From Micavibrio sp. (lineage in GTDB: Bacteria > Pseudomonadota > Alphaproteobacteria > UBA9219), in NCBI GenBank assembly GCA_020718105.1, contig DYDA01000016.1, forward strand, positions 1-48,167: a DNA stretch of 48,167 nucleotides. The letters run 5' to 3'. The notes under the pieces were generated by a model. It saw only the letters and a list, made by a program, of their open reading frames with translations. It made no database searches and was not told the DNA's origin. This document shows positions 43,274-48,167 of this stretch, piece after piece (position 1 is the stretch's first letter; each line of letters begins with the position of its first letter). Both the position numbers and the translations under genes were made by a program.

Positions 43274-43296
43274 CTTCGTAGTTTGTAGCTATGAAG
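43274..43296 (+). promoter_or_regulatory. Imperfect inverted repeat before luxI
   Basis: Arms CTTCGTAG and CTATGAAG (7 of 8 complementary) flank a 7-nt loop and overlap the region just before the luxI ribosome site. It might be an operator or an RNA hairpin that limits luxI translation. It does not match the CTG-N10-CAG lux box. Confidence 0.3.
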
Positions 43297-43305
43297 GAGG
43301 GGAAA

Positions 43306-43944
43306 ATGATCGATTGCGTTTCTATCGACAACTGTCACTTGTTTTCGGGCAATCCCATTCGTGAGCAACATCGCTTGAGATATAGAAGCATCATCGAAAG
43401 GCAGGGCTGGAATGTTCCTACGGTCGATGAAATGGAATATGACCAATATGACAATCCGGCAGCACAATATCTCGTTTGGAGGGATCGTGACGGTCAAGCG
43501 CGCGGTACGTCCAGACTATGCTCAACGGATCGCCCCTATATGCTTAAGGAGATTTTCCCCCACTTGGTCAGCAAGATTAACGTTCCACAGAGCAGCGCGA
43601 TCTGGGAAGGAAGCCGGTTCTGCATAGACCCCTCCTTGCCACCCCAGATGCGCCAACGCATCATGCAAGAGATCATTCTCGGCTATCTCGAATTTAGTCT
43701 CGACAAAGGGATCACGGCTATTATCGGCGTTATGTTCCCCGTCTATTGGCGTAATATTTTTGTAAAAAACGGCTGGGACGTATCATGGATCGGTGAGCCC
43801 TGCGTAAGCGAAGAGGGCCACAAAATCATTGCAGGTTGGCTACCGGTTTCTGAATCTATTCTGAACGCCGTACGAGAAAAGACTGGGATTTATGAGCCCG
43901 TTCTCTCTTACGGACATTCCGCGCCCATTCTTCGTGCTGCTTAA
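43306..43944 (+). CDS. Acyl-homoserine-lactone synthase (LuxI family)
   Basis: A 212-residue autoinducer synthase making an N-acyl-homoserine lactone from SAM and an acyl carrier. The invariant residues are present: R25, W35, D46, D49, R70, E101 and R104 (motifs YDQYDN, GTSRLCSTDRPYML, IWEGSRFCID); the usual Phe between R25 and W35 is Ile29. The start is ATG 43306, five bases after GGAGGGG; the ATG at 43291 would put that site inside the gene. It lies 56 bp after luxR and 15 bp before the small gene. The acyl chain cannot be deduced from sequence. Confidence 0.94.
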   Translation: MIDCVSIDNCHLFSGNPIREQHRLRYRSIIERQGWNVPTVDEMEYDQYDNPAAQYLVWRDRDGQARGTSRLCSTDRPYMLKEIFPHLVSKINVPQSSAIWEGSRFCIDPSLPPQMRQRIMQEIILGYLEFSLDKGITAIIGVMFPVYWRNIFVKNGWDVSWIGEPCVSEEGHKIIAGWLPVSESILNAVREKTGIYEPVLSYGHSAPILRAA

Positions 43945-43959
43945 ACAGGGGGTATTATT

Positions 43960-44295
43960 GTGAACACGAAAAATTCCAATACAGCGGACATCGAAGGCAT
44001 CAGAGCCTCGTTGAGTTACCTGTCTTTTGAAGCTGAGGGAGCTGGCCTTTCCGAGGTTGCTTCCATGCTCCAACAGGCAGCGCAAAGGTGCGACCAGAAA
44101 GAAGCAGAACAAAAGCCAGTCGAAACCCTTGCCGATAGTGAAACGATCAAAGCAATTGACTTCCTTTATCTCTTCTACGGTTCCTCAAGAGAATCCAAGG
44201 AATGCTTCTTGGAATACGTTGATGTCATGTCACAGTGGTTGTCTTTTAAAGTTAGAACCTCCAATGAAAACACCGCTCACGTTATGATGGACTAA
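43960..44295 (+). CDS. Unknown 111-residue protein of the quorum-sensing cassette
   Basis: A GTG-started small cytoplasmic protein I do not recognise. It is preceded by a GGGGG stretch at good spacing and lies 15 bp after luxI, so it is probably in the same operon. The N-terminal half (ASLSYLSFEAEGAGLSEVAS) is helical; the C-terminal part (FLYLFYGSSRESKECFLEY) resembles the helical tail of the XRE protein encoded three genes earlier (LIYLFNSLHSPQTKKALINL). No similarity to the antiactivators TraM or QslA is evident. A role in tuning LuxR or XRE activity is speculative. Confidence 0.75.
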   Translation: MNTKNSNTADIEGIRASLSYLSFEAEGAGLSEVASMLQQAAQRCDQKEAEQKPVETLADSETIKAIDFLYLFYGSSRESKECFLEYVDVMSQWLSFKVRTSNENTAHVMMD

Positions 44296-44614
44296 TGATT
44301 TTGCACGGGATCGGGAACTTGAGGCCGAGCACAAGGATGATTTGAAAATTGGGAAATAGCCGTTTGGATAACCCTGCTTTTTTCTTTTCGACTGTCTTGT
44401 TTCGAAAACAAACAGCCCTATACAGAAACGAGTCATTCCTTTTTGATGGGAACCCTTTGAAGCTATGATCATGGAAGAAGCTGGGCACTCGCTCTTCGAC
44501 CATGGGCAAACCATGTGTCGTTACTATGTGCAAAAAGCGATAAGATTTGACAACGACCAGCAAAAACTGATAAAAACTTCAAAGAAATGGCGCGAAAATT
44601 AGGGTTTGGTGGCT
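44296..44614 (+). other. Decayed DNA at the right end of the island
   Basis: No complete gene. It starts with an open stretch of 23 codons ending at 44359-44361 whose product looks coding (ARDRELEAEHKDDLKIGK). A bulged hairpin near 44391-44414 (CTGTCTTG-loop-CAAACAG type) could terminate the operon. The right half holds the possible integrase remnant at 44465-44602. Confidence 0.4.
44465..44602 (+). pseudogene. Possible tyrosine-recombinase C-terminal remnant
   Basis: A 45-codon frame ending 12 bp before the right attachment repeat. It contains EEAGHSLF, then TMCRYYVQKA and a basic tail (KTSKKWREN). A GH followed by T-x-x-R-Y is the pattern of the last conserved box of tyrosine integrases, though the gap between H and Y is three residues longer than usual. 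No HxxR box is visible upstream in any frame, so if it is an integrase it is heavily decayed. Confidence 0.3.
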
Positions 44615-44661
44615 CCTTGACATGGTAGGGGGCACAGGTTCAATCCCTGTCGCGCCCACCA
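44615..44661 (+). repeat. Partial tRNA-Val copy (right attachment site)
   Basis: These 47 bases copy the anticodon loop to CCA of the tRNA-Val at 41525-41571, with a single T-to-G change in the variable loop region. It lacks the 5' half and cannot make a tRNA. It marks the right edge of the island. Confidence 0.85.
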
Positions 44662-44681
44662 CTTATGGCAGGAAGAACCCC

Positions 44682-45116
44682 ATGCCCTTATCCTGCTTCC
44701 CAACTTGTTTTCTGCGCCATCCCACGACTGTCCAATTCCTAAAGTTCGGGATCATTGGCTTAATCGGCTTTGTTGTCGATACGGCTTTTTTGTATATCGG
44801 GATCGGAGCGCTAGACCTGAGCCGCATCGCCGCGGGCTTTTTCGCCTTTCCCTTTGCCGTCACAGTCACATGGATCGGCAACCGCATCTTCACCTTTCGC
44901 GATCACGCGCATGAGCCTTTGGCCAAGCAATGGATCAAATTTGCTGCCGTATGCGCGGTGGGCATCGTGTTTAATCGCGGCACGTATGCGCTGATGGTCA
45001 GCCTGATTCCCTTGGTTTACGATTATCCCGTACTGGGCCTTTTGGGCGGTACGGCGGTGGGGATGTTCTTTAACTTCTTTGCGTCTAAAAGGCTTGTTTT
45101 TAGAACAACCTCTTGA
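44682..45116 (+). CDS. GtrA family membrane protein
   Basis: A 144-residue protein with four membrane segments of the GtrA/DPMS-like family, thought to flip or present polyprenyl-phosphate sugars for polysaccharide modification. The first segment FLKFGIIGLIGFVVDTAFLY is typical, and WIGNRIFTF with the C-terminal FFNFFASKRLVF are family marks. I start at ATG 44682 with AGGAAG upstream; the longer frame translates the tRNA copy and is spurious. No glycosyltransferase is adjacent. Its stop codon lies within the -35 box of the clpB promoter. Confidence 0.9.
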   Translation: MPLSCFPTCFLRHPTTVQFLKFGIIGLIGFVVDTAFLYIGIGALDLSRIAAGFFAFPFAVTVTWIGNRIFTFRDHAHEPLAKQWIKFAAVCAVGIVFNRGTYALMVSLIPLVYDYPVLGLLGGTAVGMFFNFFASKRLVFRTTS

Positions 45117-45139
45117 AACTGAGAAAAAAGACCCCACAT
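45112..45139 (+). promoter_or_regulatory. RpoH (sigma-32) heat-shock promoter of clpB
   Basis: CTTGAAA at 45112-45118, a 13-bp spacer and CCCCACAT at 45132-45139 match the sigma-32 consensus CTTGAAA-N12-14-CCCCATNT closely. The start would fall near 45146, just before the AAGGAGG ribosome site. CTGAGAA (45119) and TTCTCAG (45142) form an inverted repeat across the -10. Confidence 0.82.
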
Positions 45140-45163
45140 CATTCTCAGTAAGGAGGCGTTGCC

Positions 45164-47743
45164 ATGGATTTTTCAAAATACACCGAGCGAGCGCAGGGCT
45201 TTATGCAAAACGCGCAGATGGAGGCGCTCAAGCATCAGCATCAACGCCTTTTGCCTGAGCATATGCTTAAAGTCCTGATGGACGATGCCGAAGGCATGGC
45301 CGCTGGCCTTATCAAGGCCACGGGCGGCGATGCCAAGCGCGTGAAAGACGCGACGCTTGCGGCGCTTGATTCCCTGCCCAAAGTCTATGCCTCTGGCAAT
45401 GCCGATCAACTTCACCTTTCGGCTGAGTTTGCCCGCGCTTTAGGCGTGGCCGAGGATTTAGCGCACAAAGCGGGCGACAGCTTTGTTACCTCAGAGCGCC
45501 TGTTGCAGTCCCTTTCCCTCGCCACCGGAACAACCGCGCAAAAGATTTTGGCCGAAGCGGGGGTCACGCCCGAAAAACTAAACGCCGCCATCAACGCTCT
45601 TCGCAAGGGGCGCACCGCGGATAGTTCTGGCGCGGAGTCAGGTTATGACGCTTTAAAGAAATATGCGCGTGACCTCACCGCCGCCGCCAAGAACGGCAAG
45701 CTGGATCCCGTCATCGGACGCGATGAAGAAATCCGCCGCGCCGTGCAAGTTCTGGCGCGGCGCACAAAGAACAACCCTGTATTGATCGGTGATCCGGGTG
45801 TGGGCAAGACCGCGATCATCGAAGGCCTCGCACAGCGCATCTTTAAGGGCGACGTGCCAGAAGGCCTCAAAAACAAGCGTGTCCTATCCCTTGATCTTGG
45901 CTCTTTGATTGCGGGCGCGAAGTATCGCGGCGAATTTGAAGAGCGCCTGAAGGCCGTTTTAAGTGAGATTTCCGCCGCTGCGGGTGAGGTTATCATCTTT
46001 ATTGATGAGCTTCATTTGCTGGTCGGTGCAGGTAAAACAGAGGGCGCAATGGACGCCTCGAATATGCTCAAGCCCGCGCTGGCGCGTGGTGAACTTCACT
46101 GCATCGGCGCGACGACGCTGGACGAATACCGCCAGCATATAGAAAAAGATGCCGCCCTCGCCCGCCGCTTTCAACCGATTTTCGTAAGCCAACCGAGCGT
46201 TGGGGACACCATCTCGATCCTGCGCGGCCTGAAGGAAAAGTATGAGCTTCACCACGGCGTGCGCATTACGGACGGCGCGATTGTTGCCGCCGCAACACTG
46301 TCCAACCGCTATATCACCGACCGTTTTCTGCCCGATAAAGCCATCGATTTGATCGATGAAGCGGCGGCGCGTCTGCGCATGGAAGTGGACAGCAAGCCCG
46401 AAGAGATTGACGAAATTGACCGCCGGATTATTCAGCTAAAGATTGAGCAAGCGGCTCTTAAAAAAGAAACCGATGACGCCAGCAAAAGCCGCCTGATCAG
46501 GCTTGACGGCGAACTGGCGGGGTTAGAGGAAGAATCGAGCCGCCTGACCACACGCTGGCAAAACGAAAAAAGCCAACTAACCAGCGCCCAAAAAATCAAA
46601 GAACGAATTGAGGCATCTCGCTCTGAATTGGAAGCCGCACAACGAGCAGGCAACTATACCCGCGCGGGAGAGCTAACCTATAGCGTCATTCCCGATCTTG
46701 AAAAACAACTGGCGGCGGCGCAAAGCCAAGATGAAGGCGCGATGATCAACGAGGTGGTGAAGGACGAAGACATCGCCGCGATTGTCAGCCGCTGGACGGG
46801 TATTCCCGTCGATCGCATGATGCAAGGCGAGCGCGAAAAACTGCTGGCGATGGAAGATCACTTGCGCCGCCGCGTGATCGGTCAGGATGAAGCCGTCATT
46901 GCCGTGTCACACGCCGTGCGACGTGCCCGCGCAGGCCTGCAAGACCCCAACCGGCCAATGGGCTCGTTCCTTTTCTTGGGGCCGACGGGCGTAGGCAAGA
47001 CCGAGCTGACCAAGACTCTGGCCGCCTTTTTGTTCGATGACGAAACGGCCATGCAGCGCATCGATATGTCGGAATACATGGAAAAGCACGCAGTGGCGCG
47101 GCTGATCGGCGCGCCACCGGGGTATGTTGGTTATGAAGAAGGTGGCACGCTGACCGAGGCCGTGCGCCGTCGCCCCTATCAAGTCATTTTGTTTGACGAG
47201 GTGGAAAAGGCTCACCCCGACGTGTTCAACATTTTGTTGCAAGTGCTGGATGATGGCCGCCTGACGGACGGGCAAGGCCGCACCATCGATTTTCGCAACA
47301 CGCTCATCATCCTGACCTCAAACCTTGGCGCTGATCTTATCGCCGCCGATGCGGGCGATGAGCTTGCGCCCGCCACGCGCAGCGAAGTGATGGAAACCGT
47401 CAAGCATCATTTTCGGCCAGAGTTCCTCAACCGCCTTGACGAAATCCTGCTCTTCCGCCGCCTTAGCCGCAAGGATATGACCTCGATTGTCGATGTTCAA
47501 ATCGCGCATCTGCAAAAGCTTTTGGCCGCGCACAACGTCACGCTAAGCGCCCACGCGGACGCGCTGGCATGGCTGGCCGATGCGGGCTATGACCCCATTT
47601 ATGGCGCACGCCCGCTTAAGCGCGTGATCCAACGCGAGATGCAAAACAAACTAGCCGAAGAATTTTTGGCAGGCCGCATTAAAGAAGGCGCTCACGTCAC
47701 CGCCAAAGTCGAAAACGGAAACCTTGTTTTTACGACGGCATGA
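45164..47743 (+). CDS. clpB: Disaggregase chaperone ClpB
   Basis: An 859-residue Hsp100 that works with DnaK to pull proteins out of aggregates. The N-domain covers about residues 1-145. AAA-1 has Walker [14 protein letters not shown] near residue 205 and Walker [15 protein letters not shown]. The coiled-coil M-domain spans about 400-525, and AAA-2 has [15 protein letters not shown] near 605 and Walker [15 protein letters not shown]. Full-length and intact. AAGGAGG precedes the ATG, and the heat-shock promoter directly upstream shows stress induction. It is monocistronic, with terminator-type hairpins downstream. Confidence 0.98.
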   Translation: MDFSKYTERAQGFMQNAQMEALKHQHQRLLPEHMLKVLMDDAEGMAAGLIKATGGDAKRVKDATLAALDSLPKVYASGNADQLHLSAEFARALGVAEDLAHKAGDSFVTSERLLQSLSLATGTTAQKILAEAGVTPEKLNAAINALRKGRTADSSGAESGYDALKKYARDLTAAAKNGKLDPVIGRDEEIRRAVQVLARRTKNNPVLIGDPGVGKTAIIEGLAQRIFKGDVPEGLKNKRVLSLDLGSLIAGAKYRGEFEERLKAVLSEISAAAGEVIIFIDELHLLVGAGKTEGAMDASNMLKPALARGELHCIGATTLDEYRQHIEKDAALARRFQPIFVSQPSVGDTISILRGLKEKYELHHGVRITDGAIVAAATLSNRYITDRFLPDKAIDLIDEAAARLRMEVDSKPEEIDEIDRRIIQLKIEQAALKKETDDASKSRLIRLDGELAGLEEESSRLTTRWQNEKSQLTSAQKIKERIEASRSELEAAQRAGNYTRAGELTYSVIPDLEKQLAAAQSQDEGAMINEVVKDEDIAAIVSRWTGIPVDRMMQGEREKLLAMEDHLRRRVIGQDEAVIAVSHAVRRARAGLQDPNRPMGSFLFLGPTGVGKTELTKTLAAFLFDDETAMQRIDMSEYMEKHAVARLIGAPPGYVGYEEGGTLTEAVRRRPYQVILFDEVEKAHPDVFNILLQVLDDGRLTDGQGRTIDFRNTLIILTSNLGADLIAADAGDELAPATRSEVMETVKHHFRPEFLNRLDEILLFRRLSRKDMTSIVDVQIAHLQKLLAAHNVTLSAHADALAWLADAGYDPIYGARPLKRVIQREMQNKLAEEFLAGRIKEGAHVTAKVENGNLVFTTA

Positions 47744-47836
47744 ACGGCTTGCTTCTTTCTGCCCACAAAGCCGTCCATAAAAGCCTTGGCTAACCTGAAT
47801 AATGGGTTTGAAGAGCAAAGAAACCAACAAAAACCA

Positions 47837-47866
47837 TGTCATTCCCGCGAAGGCGGGAATCCAGGA
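47837..47866. repeat. REP-like palindrome, first unit
   Basis: GTCATTCCCGCGAAGGCGGG followed by AATCCAGGAG: a CCCGC/GCGGG hairpin of the REP type widely scattered in bacterial intergenic DNA. It pairs with an inverted related unit 27 bp downstream. It lies 94 bp after the clpB stop; the bases between hold nothing recognisable. Confidence 0.75.
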
Positions 47867-47893
47867 GTCGCAAGAATCCAAAATAAACACCTA

Positions 47894-47948
47894 GTCCCCT
47901 GGACCCCCGCCGGAGCCTGCCCCGTACTTGATACGGGGCGGGGGTGAC
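47894..47948. repeat. REP-like palindrome, second inverted unit
   Basis: It contains CCCCGTACTTGATACGGGG as an inner hairpin, with an outer ACCCCCG / CGGGGGT stem. Its reverse complement begins GTCACCCCCGCC and ends in CCAGG, so it is a relative of the first unit in opposite orientation, making a BIME-like pair. Confidence 0.7.
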
Positions 47949-48017
47949 ACTTTCTTTTGTTTTTCAACACAGTCAACCCATAACTTGGGTTTGGCTATAA
48001 CCGATCCAAAAGGATTC

Positions 48018-48046
48018 AAAAAAGGGGGCAACGCCCCCCCCTTTTT
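48018..48046. terminator. Bidirectional terminator downstream of clpB
   Basis: An A6-GGGGGC stem, AAC loop and GCCCCC arm are followed by T5. The hairpin has A- and T-tracts on both sides and so could end transcription from either strand. A weaker hairpin AACCCA-TGGGTT lies at 47975-47991. Low-complexity T/C runs fill 48047-48089. Confidence 0.7.
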
Positions 48047-48089
48047 GACCCTCTTTTTGCCTCTTTTTTTGCCCCCTTTTTCGCCCCAT

Positions 48090-48126
48090 AAAAAACCCAA
48101 TAGAATCAACGAATCTTGGGGTTTTT
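48090..48126. repeat. Terminator-like dispersed repeat, right copy
   Basis: An inverted copy of the element at 56-91: A-tract, CCCAA, loop, TTGGGG and T-tract. Being at both ends of the window in opposite orientation suggests a dispersed family in this genome. The last 40 bases hold nothing recognisable. Confidence 0.6.
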
Positions 48127-48167
48127 ATCGATTCTCAGCCCGAAGAGCGTAGGATTGTGCCTCTCGA

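Larger units (their letters stand above)
41525..44661 (+). mobile_element. Genomic island in tRNA-Val carrying a LuxR/LuxI system
   Basis: The 47-bp end of tRNA-Val (41525-41571) recurs at 44615-44661 with one mismatch, in the same orientation, bracketing about 3.1 kb of AT-richer DNA. Inside are xre, luxR, luxI and an unknown small gene, all plus strand. No complete integrase, transposase or relaxase is present; a 45-codon fragment next to the right repeat may be an integrase remnant. It is best read as an integrated element reduced to its cargo, or a small element mobilised in trans. Confidence 0.8.

Noticed and set aside
44230-44563. Two overlapping minus-strand frames of 93-94 codons at the right of the island
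   Set aside because: They overlap each other and the convincing plus-strand cassette gene, lack ribosome sites and have shadow-like composition.
1-48167. CRISPR array, insertion sequence or prophage
   Set aside because: No regularly spaced repeats, no transposase and no phage structural genes were seen in any part of the window.

Overview
The window is a chromosomal segment of a flagellated, free-living type of alphaproteobacterium. The evidence is a set of clade-typical genes: fliX divergent from flgI, a single-cysteine DksA next to fliX, a short HprK kinase core followed by rapZ, EIIA and HPr, a TIGR02302/DUF4175 protein after lysA, and a rodZ-ispG pair. I cannot name the genus; the gene mix would fit a Rhodospirillales-like or Micavibrio-like lineage, which is inference only. 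Apart from one small island the DNA reads as ordinary housekeeping chromosome of moderate GC.

Layout. 1-5.9 kb: DUF167 protein, an unrecognised Cys-rich secreted protein, DUF4175 protein, lysA, a small lipoprotein and a divergent TlpA-like thioredoxin. 5.9-11.6 kb: flagellar block flgI-flgJ-flgN-like-fliK-flgD on the minus strand with a good sigma-54 promoter, and fliX-dksA on the plus strand; a long palindrome lies between the two promoters. 11.6-18.3 kb: a small secreted protein, ybaB-recR, then hprK-rapZ-EIIA-HPr-ptsI-ahcY, a regulatory phosphotransfer chain with no sugar permease. 18.3-22.9 kb: marC, hemerythrin, mgtC, DUF924, a Sel1-like protein, a DUF882 lipoprotein and an OmpR-like regulator with a degenerate receiver. 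22.9-28 kb: dnaX, SRP RNA, lytic transglycosylase, uracil-DNA glycosylase and a probable 6S RNA. 28-34 kb: dapF, DUF1189, rodZ-ispG, secF and a prepilin peptidase. 34-38.5 kb: a Cdc48-like double AAA protein that lacks both Walker B glutamates, and a hybrid histidine kinase. 38.7-41 kb: SH3 protein, dual-specificity phosphatase, coaBC.

41.2-44.7 kb is the accessory part. An intact tRNA-Gln is followed by a 25-bp copy of its own 3' end. An intact tRNA-Val is followed about 3.1 kb later by a 47-bp copy of its 3' end (one mismatch). Between the two tRNA-Val copies lies an AT-richer cassette: xre regulator, luxR, luxI and an unknown 111-residue protein, apparently one operon. It has no intact integrase; a 45-codon fragment beside the right repeat may be the last trace of one. 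This looks like a small integrated quorum-sensing island and is the most interesting item here, followed by the Cdc48-like protein. After the island come gtrA and clpB, the latter with a clear RpoH-type heat-shock promoter. The window ends in REP-like hairpins, and a terminator-like repeat at the right end also occurs, inverted, near the left end.
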